Shown in pieces: positions 8,896 through 18,546 of a stretch of 64,000 nucleotides of DNA. The stretch lies in contig NZ_CP073578.1 of NCBI RefSeq assembly GCF_018199995.1, forward strand, positions 2,232,001 through 2,296,000. The letters run 5' to 3'. The stretch's first letter is position 1. Each line of letters starts with the position of its first letter. The DNA is from Photobacterium sp. GJ3 (GTDB lineage: Bacteria; Pseudomonadota; Gammaproteobacteria; Enterobacterales; Vibrionaceae). A program made the position numbers and the translations under genes. Below the pieces are notes generated by a model. It did no database searches and was not told where the DNA came from. It saw only the letters and a list, made by a program, of their open reading frames with translations.

Positions 8896-10580
8896 TCAGT
8901 GTCCGAACAGCCAGACCCGGCTTTCATAGGGCCGCAAAGAGCCCGTCGCAGCCGGTTGTAACGCGGTTTCATCATCATAGTTCGACAACACCACCTGCCC
9001 CTGACTGAGATCCAGCGAAGACAGCGCCTGGAGCGAAAATTCAGCCGGCTCGGCACTGTAGTTGTTCAGACAAATCAGCGTCTGGTGCTGTGTTTGCCGA
9101 CGGTAGACATGCAGCGCCGGATCCGCTGGCAGCAAGTCTGTGTAATCGCCGTCCACAATCACCCCGAGTTGTTTTCGCATCGCGATCAACTGGCGGTAAT
9201 AGTGAAACACCGACTGATCATCCGCCAGTGCCTGCGCCGCATTGATCTGCGGGTAGTTCTCAGCCACATCAATCCACGGCTCACCCGCAGTAAATCCGGC
9301 ATGGGCACTGTTGTCCCATTGCATTGGTGTCCGGGAATTATCCCGTGAGCGCTGTGCCAGAATCGCCAGCGCCTGCTGAGAAGACATGCCCTGTGTTTCG
9401 GTCAGAATCCGGTACATGTTCAGGCTTTCGACATCCCGGTACTGCGAAATCTCAGTAAAACCTGGATTCGTCATCCCGAGCTCTTCCCCCTGATAAATAT
9501 ACGGCGTGCCCTGCATCAGATGCAGCGAGGTGGCGAGCATTTTAGCGGACAGCTCCCGATAGACCCCATCATCGCCAAAGCGACTGACCACACGCGGCTG
9601 ATCATGATTACACCAGAACAGAGCCCCCCAGCCCTGATTGTGCAGGCCCTGCTGCCAGTGGTTGAACAATGCCTTCAGGGCGGGAAAATCCATCGGCGCC
9701 AGTTGCCATTTTTCGCCGTTCGGATAATCCACTTTCAGGTGATGAAAGTTGAACACCATCGACAACTCCCGGCCGTCTCGGGCAGAATATTGCTGGCAAT
9801 GATTCAGTGTGGTGGAAGACATTTCGCCCACCGTCACCGAGCCATATTTCTGAAAAACATCCGCGCTGATTTCCTGCAGAAATTCATGCACTCTGGGCCA
9901 TCGGTATAAAAACGGCGACCATCTCCCTGGTCATCACTAGGGAAGTCCTGCTGTTTGGAAATCAGGTTGATGACATCCAGCCGGAATCCATCCACCCCTT
10001 TCTCCGCCCAGAAACGAATCACCTGCTTGACTTCTTCACGTACCGCCGGATTTTCCCAGTTCAGATCCGCCTGCTCTCTGGCAAACAGATGCAGGTAATA
10101 CTGCTGTGTGGCTTCATGCCATTCCCAGGCATTGCCGCCAAACTTTGACTGCCAGTTATTGGGCTCACGGCCATCGACCGCATCCTGCCAGATATAGTAA
10201 TCCCGGTACGGGCTGTTTTTATCCGATAACGCCTGCTGGAACCATGCATGTTCAGTCGAGGTATGGTTCACCACAATATCCATGATGATCCGGATTCCCC
10301 GCTGACGCGCGGCATCCAGTAAGCGGTCAAAGTCGGCCATGGTGCCAAAATCAGGATTGATGCTGTAATAGTCCGAAATATCATAGCCGTTATCGATCAT
10401 CGGCGAGGCATAGACGGGCGTCAGCCAGATTGCATCGATGCCGAGTGTCTGCAGATAAGGCAGCCGCTGAATGATACCGTTGATATCTCCGGTGCCCTGA
10501 TTGCCGCTGTCGGCAAAACTTTTCGGATAAATCTGATAAATGGTGGCCGTACGCCACCAAGGTTGTTCCGTTTGTTTCAT
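8896..10580 (-). pseudogene. treC: Trehalose-6-phosphate hydrolase, frameshifted
   Basis: Hydrolyses trehalose 6-phosphate from the PTS to glucose and glucose 6-phosphate. The gene is in two frames. The 5' part (10580 to about 9890) encodes the alpha-amylase-family start, with MDIVVNHTSTEHAWF and the nucleophile segment DGFRLDVINLI. The 3' part (to 8896) continues with VHEFLQEISADVF, the acid/base segment VGEMSSTTLNH and FWCNHDQPRVVSRFGDDG. The break is after YTDGP near 9890-9897; one missing base there restores a continuous frame of about 560 residues, the family length (E. coli 551). The start has AGG upstream of ATG 10580, 49 bases after treB. Either a real inactivating mutation or a sequence error. 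Confidence 0.88.
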
Positions 10581-10629
10581 CGTGCCTAGCCTTTGGAAAA
10601 ACGGCAGTCTGGCTGCCGTGAGACGACGT

Positions 10630-12060
10630 TTATACTGTTTGTGGTTGTGAATTCAGTTGCCCTTTGGCGGCAGCACGTTTGTACATCACCAAGGTCAGCA
10701 CCAGTGGCACCACGATGGCCACCAGCATCGCCAGCAGATAAATCAGCCAGTACTGCGGCTGAATCGAAAGGATACCCGGCAGCCCCCCAACGCCAATCCC
10801 GTTTGCCATCACACCGGCACCGCCACAAAGGGCAGCCGCCAGTGCTGAGCCAGTCATGGCACACAGCATCGGGAATTTATACTTCAGGTTGATGCCATAC
10901 ATGGCCGGTTCCGTCACGCCAAGATAAGCCGAGATGGCCGCAGGCACTGAAATTTCACGCTCATTCTCTTTTTTGCTGATCAGGATAATCCCGACCACGG
11001 CGGAGGCCTGTGCAATATTCGACAAAGCAATCAGTGGCCAGATTGGCGTGCCGCCCATATCCTGCATCAGTTGCAGATCCACTGCGTTGGTGGTGTGGTG
11101 AATCCCGGTAATCACCAGGGGTGCGTAAAGGAAACCAAACAACACGGCGCCCAGAATCGCAAAATCACCCGTCATCGCGGCTTTCGCAACATAAGCGACG
11201 CCATCGCCCAGCATCCGGCCAAACGGGCCAATCAGCGCATGCGCCAACACGACCGCAGTAATCAGTGAAATAAAAGGCACCACCACCAGATAGAGGTAAT
11301 CCGGGATGATACGCTTGAGACGGGTTTCGATGAACGCCAGTGCGATTCCCGCCAGCATGGCCGGAATCACCTGCGCCTGATAACCGACTTTTTCGATCAC
11401 AAACCAGCCGAAATCCCAGACTTCCGGCACCTGTTTGCCGATCAGGTACGCATTCATCAACTGAGGGGAGACCAGCGTTATCCCAAGCACAATCCCCAGA
11501 ATCGGTGTGCCGCCGAGTTTTTTCACCGTTGACCAGCACACCCCAACCGGCAGGAAGAAGAAAATCGCTTCGCCAATCAGCCACAGGAACGCGTGGACCT
11601 GAGCCCAGAACGGACTAGTTTCGGTGAGGGTTTTGCCATCAAATAGGGCAATATCGCCAATCACATTCCGGAAGCCCAGAATCAGACCACCGGTAATAAT
11701 GGCAGGCAGCAGCGGTACAAAAATTTCTGCAAGATGGGAAATACCGCGCTCCAGCAAGCTCATATTCTGCCGGGCTGCAACTTTCGCTTCATCTTTACTG
11801 ACCGTCTTTTCGCCTAACCGGTTGTTCAGTTGCTTGTAGACCTGATCAACTTCGGTGCCGATCACGACCTGAAACTGCCCCGCATTGGTAAAGCAGCCTT
11901 TCACCATGGGAATCGCTTCCAACGCGGCCACATCCGCCTGTTTCGGGTCTTGTAATACAAAACGTAGTCGTGTCAGACAGTGACTGACACTGACGATATT
12001 TGTCTCCCCTCCAATGTGGGTGACAAGTTGTGCGACTTGTTGTGGGTCAATTTTACTCAT
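10630..12060 (-). CDS. treB: PTS trehalose-specific EIIBC permease
   Basis: Takes up trehalose and phosphorylates it to trehalose 6-phosphate at the inner membrane. The 476-residue product has an N-terminal EIIB domain with phospho-Cys 28 (SVSHCLTRLRF) and an EIIC membrane domain from about residue 105 (SHLAEIFVPLLPAIITGG, FLPVGVCWSTVKKLGG, ITGIHHTTNAVD). There is no EIIA domain, so it should depend on the separate glucose EIIA, as known for E. coli TreB. It lies upstream of treC in one operon and downstream of treR, with two TreR-like operators in its promoter region. Confidence 0.96.
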   Translation of the reverse strand: MSKIDPQQVAQLVTHIGGETNIVSVSHCLTRLRFVLQDPKQADVAALEAIPMVKGCFTNAGQFQVVIGTEVDQVYKQLNNRLGEKTVSKDEAKVAARQNMSLLERGISHLAEIFVPLLPAIITGGLILGFRNVIGDIALFDGKTLTETSPFWAQVHAFLWLIGEAIFFFLPVGVCWSTVKKLGGTPILGIVLGITLVSPQLMNAYLIGKQVPEVWDFGWFVIEKVGYQAQVIPAMLAGIALAFIETRLKRIIPDYLYLVVVPFISLITAVVLAHALIGPFGRMLGDGVAYVAKAAMTGDFAILGAVLFGFLYAPLVITGIHHTTNAVDLQLMQDMGGTPIWPLIALSNIAQASAVVGIILISKKENEREISVPAAISAYLGVTEPAMYGINLKYKFPMLCAMTGSALAAALCGGAGVMANGIGVGGLPGILSIQPQYWLIYLLAMLVAIVVPLVLTLVMYKRAAAKGQLNSQPQTV

Positions 12061-12104
12061 GCCATTATCCGTCTGTAGGTACAGGGTATTTTTTATCTCT
12101 CTAG

Positions 12105-12124
12105 AAATGGGAACATTCCCATTT
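12105..12124. promoter_or_regulatory. Probable TreR operator, site 1
   Basis: AAATGGGAA and TTCCCATTT are 9-bp perfect arms around a central CA. The GGGAA/TTCCC palindrome fits the kind of operator bound by the LacI-type TreR. It lies 45 bases ahead of the treB start and is repeated 57 bp away. Confidence 0.7.
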
Positions 12125-12163
12125 ATTTTTTGTTCATGATGAACCTATCGACAGTGACTTAAA

Positions 12164-12179
12164 ATGGGAATGTTCCCAA
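12164..12179. promoter_or_regulatory. Probable TreR operator, site 2
   Basis: ATGGGAATGTTCCCAA has perfect TGGGAA/TTCCCA arms around TG. Its centre is 57 bp from site 1. A shorter palindrome (GTTCAT-G-ATGAAC, 12132-12144) lies between them, probably in the promoter. Confidence 0.68.
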
Positions 12180-12238
12180 AGTGTGGGATAACTCACGAAT
12201 GATCGTCAGTTCAAGGATAGTCATGAAACCTGGGTCAC

Positions 12239-12274
12239 GTTCACGGACGTGTTCACGAACGTGTTCACGAACGC
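12239..12274. repeat. Three tandem 12-bp repeats between treB and treR
   Basis: GTTCACGGACGT, GTTCACGAACGT and GTTCACGAACGC follow head to tail. The unit is partly self-complementary. It lies just past the treR stop codon and upstream of the TreR-like operators. It might act in 3'-end formation of treR or as a protein-binding array, or be simple slippage. Confidence 0.75.
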
Positions 12275-12309
12275 TCTTCAGGACAGGCTGTATTGTTCAG
12301 AAAGGGAAA

Positions 12310-13260
12310 TCAGGCCGGGTAGCTGGCATGTTGTATCAAATGCGTGATCGCTGCATTGTGCTGTAAGTGCTGTAATAACAACCGGGCAGCATGTTCTCCG
12401 GCTTCAAAATAACCGGGATCAATACTGAAGGTATTCGGGAACATAAAACTGAGCAGATCGGTCGCCCCTACGCCGGAGACGGTCACTTCTGTCCGCTGTA
12501 ACTCCTGCAGTCGTTTCGCGACCCCCATGGCCAGCGTGTCACTGGCACAGACAATCGCCTGTGTTTCTTCTTTCAGGACTTTGTCCGTTAAAGCATAGGC
12601 GCTGTCATAACTCAGCTCACCCGTCTGATACACAGCCGACAACCGATGTTTCCGGCAGGCCGCCAGATAAGCGTCCAGACGCAACCTGCCCGTGGTCCGG
12701 TCTGACGGGTCCACGCCAATGTAACTGATGGCAGTCAGCCCTTTTTCCGTCAGTTGCGCCATTGCCAGCTGAATCATGCCTTCGTTGTCATAACTGACCG
12801 ACGACACCGCCTGAGTATCGACGGCAATGACCACTGCCCGCTGTGAAAACCGGTCCAGCAGATTGTCTTCAAAACCGGAGAATCCGAACACAATCACGCC
12901 ATCGACATTACGTTTTTCCAGCACGGCAAGGTGCTCACGGGTTTTTTCGGCAGAGAACTGGCTTTCCATGATCACCGCATCGTAGCCCGCTCCGTAGATG
13001 ACCTCGAGAATGCCACGAATGGCTTTATTCTCGGACGGAGAATCCAGACGTGACACAATAACCCCAATGACTTTACTGCTGCCACCACGCATCGACTGCG
13101 CGGATTTTGACGGCACATAGCCAGATTCGCGAATCACTTGCTCGACTTTTTCCCGAGTGGCTGGTTTTACACGGGGATCTTGCGTCAGCACTCGGGAAAC
13201 GGTCGACTTGCCAACACCGGCGAGCTTCGCGATATCTAAAATAGTCAGCTTTTGTGTCAT
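12310..13260 (-). CDS. treR: Trehalose operon repressor, LacI family
   Basis: The 316-residue product has an N-terminal LacI helix-turn-helix (TILDIAKLAGVGKSTVSRVL), a hinge segment (GYVPSKSAQSMRGGSS) and a periplasmic-binding-protein-like effector domain (VIGVIVSRLDSPSENKA, GVIVFGFSGFEDN, CASDTLAMGVAKRLQE). It resembles E. coli TreR, including the conserved MRG and MESQFS segments. TreR is known to respond to trehalose 6-phosphate. The start could be ATG 13260 (similarity begins at TQKLTI) or ATG 13275, five codons upstream. Same strand as treB-treC; likely acts on the two palindromes ahead of treB. Confidence 0.94.
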   Translation of the reverse strand: MTQKLTILDIAKLAGVGKSTVSRVLTQDPRVKPATREKVEQVIRESGYVPSKSAQSMRGGSSKVIGVIVSRLDSPSENKAIRGILEVIYGAGYDAVIMESQFSAEKTREHLAVLEKRNVDGVIVFGFSGFEDNLLDRFSQRAVVIAVDTQAVSSVSYDNEGMIQLAMAQLTEKGLTAISYIGVDPSDRTTGRLRLDAYLAACRKHRLSAVYQTGELSYDSAYALTDKVLKEETQAIVCASDTLAMGVAKRLQELQRTEVTVSGVGATDLLSFMFPNTFSIDPGYFEAGEHAARLLLQHLQHNAAITHLIQHASYPA

Positions 13261-13275
13261 AGGGCTCTCAATCAT

Positions 13276-13570
13276 ATCGCAGACGTTATTCGTCTTTGTG
13301 GGTCAGTCGGTCTGGCCGCGAAACGCCTTATTTTCTCTGTCTGCACCACAATTGCAATGTCTTTCTCAGGTATAACTGCTTACATAAAAAATGCAGCAAA
13401 TTGACAATCAGCCGACAAAAATCCCTGATTTATCCGATACTTTTTTAAAGTGCTTGAAATAAGTTTTCAACGTACCCATATAAAAAAACAGACACAAGCG
13501 TCTTCTGATACCTGCTGAAAAGCCGTTGCCTCTCACTGCTGTGGTATCAGCCGAAGCACTAAGGATAATT
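13276..13570. other. Divergent intergenic region, treR / CARF-nuclease gene
   Basis: 295 bases between divergent genes. It contains an AT-rich stretch and a TTGACA at about 13402, but no well-spaced -10 partner. An inverted pair, CTGATACC (13505-13512) and GGTATCAG (13543-13550), lies in the likely 5' leader of the CARF gene. AAGGA precedes the ATG at 13571. Confidence 0.5.
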
Positions 13571-14737
13571 ATGATTACTCATGTTGGCATTATTGATCAG
13601 GACCCGGTCCGGTTGATCACCCCGCTTTTAGACCATGGCGTTCCGGCCAGCCGGATGATTTTTATTGGAACGGAATCACAGCAGGAAACTTATGTCCGGC
13701 TCAGTTCCATCCTGACGCCCAGGGATATTGAGACCGAATTTTTCACGATCCCAGACTCTATCAATATCACGACGCTGCGCCGCCGGCTCAACGAACTCGC
13801 AACGCGCCTGAAAGAAAAAGGTCAGGACGTGTGGTTCAACGCCAGCTGCGGTCTGCGACACCGTTTACTTTCGGCCTATGAAGTTTTCCGCAGTTACCAG
13901 TGGCCAATTTATGTCATCGAACCCTACAGTGACGAAATGTGCTGGCTCTACCCGGCCGACCGTGAGCAGCAGCAGGTGGAAGACCGAATTCAGCTCACCG
14001 ACTATCTCACCATTTTCGGCGCACGCGCTGAACTGCCGGAAACCACAGTCCCGGAAGCGCTCAATCAGCAATTGTGGGATTTAGGACAACGCTGGGCCAG
14101 TGCTGCACTGGAGCTTGGGCCTGGTCTGGCGACGCTGAATTATCTGGCCACCACCTGCCGTAAAGAACAGAAACTGGATGTTGAGCTGAGTGAAAAGCAG
14201 CAAGGCTACAAAGAACTGGGCCTGTTGATTCACGACTTACAGGACACCGGACTGGCCGCTTACGACAATGGCATTCTGACGTTCAAGCACGAAGAAGCAA
14301 GACGCTTTGCCAACGGTGAATGGTTAGAAAACCTGGTTCACAGTACCGTACGTGCGATTCAGAGCAAACTGCCGACCATTCAGGATCACTCTCTGGGTGT
14401 TCAGGTCTATCGTCAGATTGGTGACCGCGAGGTCCGCAATGAGTTGGATGTGGCTACTGTCGTCAATAACAAGCTGCACATCATTGAATGCAAAACCAAA
14501 GGGATGCGGGATGACGGCGATGACACGCTCTACAAACTTGAATCCCTGAGAGATTTACTCGGCGGCCTGCAGGCTCGCGCGATGCTGGTCAGCTTCCGTC
14601 CGCTGCGCCATCACGATCTGGTTCGGGCCGAAGATCTGGGACTGGCGATTATTGGACCCGAGCAATTAGGCGATCTGGAACAACATCTCCATACCTGGTT
14701 CAAAGCCGCTGGCGGACAAGCCAACCGCATGCTGTAA
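13571..14737 (+). CDS. Standalone CARF-domain nuclease (DUF1887, VC1899/Card1-Can2-like)
   Basis: The 388-residue product has an N-terminal Rossmann-like CARF domain (THVGIIDQDPVRLITPLLDHG, and WFNASCGLRHRL near residues 95-105), a middle helical/winged region and a C-terminal PD-(D/E)XK nuclease domain. The nuclease motif is visible as NELD with Asp 293 followed by IECKTKG with Glu 306 and Lys 308. V. cholerae VC1899 is a structurally solved member. Relatives Card1/Can2 are type III CRISPR accessory nucleases activated by cyclic oligoadenylate. No cas gene or CRISPR array is present here, so the ligand and role are unknown. AAGGA precedes ATG 13571; a strong terminator follows. Confidence 0.88.
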   Translation: MITHVGIIDQDPVRLITPLLDHGVPASRMIFIGTESQQETYVRLSSILTPRDIETEFFTIPDSINITTLRRRLNELATRLKEKGQDVWFNASCGLRHRLLSAYEVFRSYQWPIYVIEPYSDEMCWLYPADREQQQVEDRIQLTDYLTIFGARAELPETTVPEALNQQLWDLGQRWASAALELGPGLATLNYLATTCRKEQKLDVELSEKQQGYKELGLLIHDLQDTGLAAYDNGILTFKHEEARRFANGEWLENLVHSTVRAIQSKLPTIQDHSLGVQVYRQIGDREVRNELDVATVVNNKLHIIECKTKGMRDDGDDTLYKLESLRDLLGGLQARAMLVSFRPLRHHDLVRAEDLGLAIIGPEQLGDLEQHLHTWFKAAGGQANRML

Positions 14738-14754
14738 AGCCAGACACAACCATC

Positions 14755-14786
14755 AAAAAACCGATGCAACACAGCATCGGTTTTTT
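14755..14786 (+). terminator. Terminator of the CARF-nuclease gene
   Basis: CCGATGC and GCATCGG close a 6-base loop between an A6 and a T6 tract. The adjacent MITE copy begins two bases later. Confidence 0.88.
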
Positions 14787-14788
14787 GA

Positions 14789-14948
14789 TACCAATCAAAG
14801 TCAGTCAGTGATCAGAAATAGTGCAGGAAAAATGTTTGAGAACAAAGCGGATTTTTTAGATGAGTAGTGATTCTACAATCAAAAAATCTAACGCAGTTAT
14901 CGAGCATTTGAACAAGCTAGGATGACCAGTGATTTACTGCGATTGGTA
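14789..14948. mobile_element. MITE-like element, copy 2 (160 bp)
   Basis: Starts TACCAATC and ends GATTGGTA, with the same length and about 93% identity to the copy at 2433-2592. The flanks are TGA on the left and TTA on the right, so a target duplication is not intact. It fills the gap between the CARF-gene terminator and the 3' end of udp. Confidence 0.8.
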
Positions 14949-14970
14949 TTATTCAATCATCGCTAGCCAG

Positions 14971-15738
14971 TTACTTGTTCAGCATCCGGCGTGCCGCATC
15001 CACAACCACACGAATTGCGCGAGCTTCCGTTTCTTTCAGCGTTGTGTGATCCGGGGTTTCTTTTTGAGTCCGGTTAATAATCACACCTGCCACACAACCA
15101 GCACGCAGACCAGAACTTGCACACATGGTCAGCAAGGTTGCAGATTCCATTTCAAAGTTCAGGACACCCATATCCTGCCATTCCTGCATTGAGCCCTGGA
15201 AACGGCGGACCACACGGCCAGAGAATGTGTCGTAACGCTCCTGACCCGGATAGAAGGTATCGCTGGACGCCGTTACACCGGTGTGAACAGCAGTATCTTC
15301 TGCGTCACAGGCTTCTTTCATCGCTGTCGCCACCTCAAAATCAGCAACAGCCGGGAATTCCATTGGAGCAAAGTGCAGGCTGGCACCATCCAGACGCACA
15401 GAACCAGTCGTCACGATCATGTCACCCACATTGATGTTCGGCTGAATCGCACCCGTGGTGCCAACACGCAGGAAAGTATGCACGCCCAGTTGCGCCAGTT
15501 CTTCCACAGCAATTGACGTGGACGGGCCACCGATACCAGTTGAACACACAACAACAGATTTTCCGTCCAGTTTCGCACGGTACAGCGTGTACTCACGGGC
15601 ACTGTTCAGAAACTCTGGCTCATCCATCAGATTGGCAATTTTCTCAACACGCGCCGGATCACCCGGAATAATGGCAATTTCCGCGCCCTGAAGATCAGAT
15701 TTGGTAACACCCAGATGGAAAACAGCGTTCTCAGACAT
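14971..15738 (-). CDS. udp: Uridine phosphorylase
   Basis: Cleaves uridine with phosphate to uracil and ribose 1-phosphate in pyrimidine salvage. The 255-residue product has the family length and motifs: [10 protein letters not shown] (phosphate), [29 protein letters not shown] and the nucleoside-binding [14 protein letters not shown] 15738 is chosen because AGGA lies about 8 bases upstream and similarity begins at [10 protein letters not shown]; an in-frame ATG at 15753 is less likely. Upstream a CRP-like half site (TGTGA on the minus strand near 15916) fits cAMP control seen for enterobacterial udp. Adjacent to zntA, as in V. cholerae. Confidence 0.96.
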   Translation of the reverse strand: MSENAVFHLGVTKSDLQGAEIAIIPGDPARVEKIANLMDEPEFLNSAREYTLYRAKLDGKSVVVCSTGIGGPSTSIAVEELAQLGVHTFLRVGTTGAIQPNINVGDMIVTTGSVRLDGASLHFAPMEFPAVADFEVATAMKEACDAEDTAVHTGVTASSDTFYPGQERYDTFSGRVVRRFQGSMQEWQDMGVLNFEMESATLLTMCASSGLRAGCVAGVIINRTQKETPDHTTLKETEARAIRVVVDAARRMLNK

Positions 15739-15981
15739 AATTCTATCCTTCATTGTGTGGCCTGCTTTCTGGCGGCCTATTATGGGATCTTATTCAACAA
15801 CTTGAACTCTCGAATACCCGCTAACCATAGCGGATCACCACCGGGATATTATTGACGGTGATCACAACAATATGACAGCCCAATGTAACTCAAATCGCAA
15901 AAGAGATCATAGATCACATTAATGATGAAATGATGAATCTGGTTTCACCCGACATCCCTCAAATCTGAGCCCGAAACACAA

Positions 15982-16006
15982 AAGCCGGTACAACATGTAC
16001 CGGCTT
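15982..16006 (-). terminator. Hairpin after zntA
   Basis: AAGCCGGTACA and TGTACCGGCTT are perfect 11-bp arms around ACA, followed on the minus strand by a short T-rich stretch. It is placed 19 bases past the zntA stop codon. Confidence 0.75.
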
Positions 16007-16024
16007 CACGCCAATGCTTGACTG

Positions 16025-18504
16025 TTAGCCAGAGACATCCGTCTCCGACGATTCGGGTTTAAACCTGAGTAATCGCAAGGCGTTGACCGTCACCAGCGCC
16101 GTGGCGCCACTGTCTGCCAGCACAGCCAGCCACAGGCCGGTCCACCCCAGCAAAGTCGTCACCAGGAAAATCAGCTTGAGCCCCAATGCCAGACTGATGT
16201 TCTGACGGATATTGGCCAGCGTTTTGCGAGACAGCAGAATCATCTCCGGCAATTCACTCAGGCGATTGTGCGTCAAAGCTGCATCGGCCGTTTCCAGCGC
16301 CACATCCGTTCCGCTTCCCATGGCCACGCCAACATGAGCCATTTTCATGGCTGGCGCATCGTTAATACCGTCACCAACCATGGCAACCCGATGATTCTGG
16401 CTCCATTGTGCCACTTCGCGTACTTTATCCTCAGGCAACAGGCCAGCACGGAAATCCATCCCCACTTCAAAGGCAATCGCCGTTGCAGCCCGCGGATTAT
16501 CTCCGGTCAGCATCAGGGAATTCACCCCCATACTTTTCAGACGCTGAACAGCCTGCTTCGCATCTTCCCGCAAGTTATCCCGCCAGGCGATCAAGCCCAC
16601 AGGCTGGCCATCGCGCAGCACGACAACCAGGGTCTTTCCTGCATCGCTCAGTTGATCAACGGCTTGCTGCTGCACAGTGGTCAGAACTATCTGACGGTCG
16701 AGCCGGTCCGGCGCCAGTAGCTGAATCACCTTGCCCCCCACCTGACCTTGCACACCCCGGCCCGGGAGGGCTTTGCGCAATTCAGCCTGTGGGACCTTGA
16801 CCCCATGCTGGCTTGCCCTTTCAATCACCGCATTCGCAAGCGGATGCAGTGAGCCCATTTCAACCGCGGCCGATTGCGCCAGTAATTCAGATTCTGTGCC
16901 TTCCCAGGCCACAATATCTGTTACCTGGGGTTTTCCCTGCGTTAAAGTCCCGGTTTTATCAAACGCAATGACTTCAGCCTGTCCCAGTTGTTCCAGCGCG
17001 GCCCCGCCTTTAATTAAGGCCCCGCGACGTGCTGCCGCCGCTAAGCCCGAAGTAATCGCCGCCGGGGTTGAAATCACCAGCGCACACGGACAGGCAATCA
17101 GTAAGAGTGTCAGACCTTTGTACAGCCATTCATCCCAGGACTGACCGAAAATCACGGTCGGGATGAGAACAATCAGCGCCGCCAGTAAGATCATCGCCGG
17201 GGTGTACCAGCGGCTGAACCGGTCAATAAAACGTTCAATCGGCGCTTTGCTGGCTTCGGCATTCTCAATCAGATGCAGAATCCGATCGATGGCATTTTCT
17301 CCGGGTTCAGATGTCACCTTCAGGCGAACCAGATGCTCGACTGACAAAGAGCCTGCCAGCACCGTGTCCCCTGCCAGGCGTTCAACCGGCAGGGATTCCC
17401 CCGTCATTGCACTTTCATCAAAACTGGCAGTCGGATCCTGTAACACCGCATCTGCCGGTAAGCGGGCGCCCGGTGCCACTTCAATGATATCTCCCGGACG
17501 CAGCTGATCCGCGGGGACTTCTTTCAATTCACCATTGGCTTCCACCCGTCTGGCGGTTTCCGGCACCAGTGCCATCAGCGCTTTCACGCCACTCCGGGCA
17601 CGGGCTGAAGCATATCCTTCCAGTTGCTCCCCGAGTAAAAACAACAGCAAGACCATGGCCGCTTCCGCCGTTTCCCCGAGATATAACGCACCGAGTGCAG
17701 CAACGCTCATCAGGGTTTCAATGGAGAATGGGGATCCCCGCTTCGCCAGCTGAAATGCTTTTCGTGCAATTGGCACTAAGCCCACCAGCGTCGTCGCCGT
17801 AAATGCGGCCAGCCCAAAGCTCTCTGATTTCAGAGAGATCAGATACGAGACAAAAATCATCACTGCGGTCAGCGTCAGCATCCCGTAGGTTTGGATCCAG
17901 TTGCCCGTTTCCGCTGCTTTTCCCTGACTTGGACGAATCAACGGAAATCCGGTCGCTTTCGCTGCCGACTCTACATCACCCATCAAGGTGTCAGAATCAC
18001 CGGTCACAAACAGCTTTTCAGTCGCAAATGTCACGGTTGCGCTCTCTACACCCCGAACAGCCAGAATGGCTTTTTCCAGCTTACCGGCACAGCTCGGACA
18101 ATCCATTCCCTGAATTTGCCAACTGAATTTAGGTTGTGACGAATCACTGACCGGTGATGTGGTATGTGTAGCAGAAGGTTGAGAAGATGATTTGGCAAAT
18201 GGTACTGAGACTGAAAGCGCTGCTTCAGCCGTCATTCTGGCAGGTTTGAGGTGGTTGATTCTCGACAAAGACGATGGTTTTGTCTCGGCAATCAAAGAAA
18301 CAGTTTGGGTTCGCCCGGCGGGGTCACCGTCTTCCGGATCCCCCCGGAGCCGCCGCTACAGCAGCCACCGGATTCACCGGTTGCAGAGACAACAGCTGTT
18401 TCAGTACAACAGGAAACGCCCTGCTCCACCCGGACACTGGTTTGATTACCGGCAGGTTTCACGCTGTGAACATGCATTTTTTTATTATGACACTGTGCGC
18501 ACAT
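16025..18504 (-). pseudogene. zntA: Zn/Cd/Pb-translocating P-type ATPase, frameshifted near the 5' end
   Basis: A P1B-type ATPase that exports zinc, cadmium or lead. The main frame (18295-16025) holds the metal-binding GMDCPSC, the CPC membrane motif (LLIACPCALVIS), phosphorylation motif DKTGTLT, an HP motif (SLHPLANAV) and GDGINDAP. Its apparent start is a TTG without a Shine-Dalgarno. A separate 70-codon frame starts at ATG 18504 behind an excellent GGAGGAG and encodes a His/Cys-rich N-terminus (MCAQCHNKKMHVHS, SGGCCSGGSGG). It is out of frame by one base; adding one C to the run of six at 18340-18345 joins them into about 826 residues. A MerR-type promoter precedes ATG 18504. Confidence 0.85.
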
Positions 18505-18546
18505 TTATTTCTCCTCCATTTGAGTCTAGCGGTGCGTTCTGCATTC

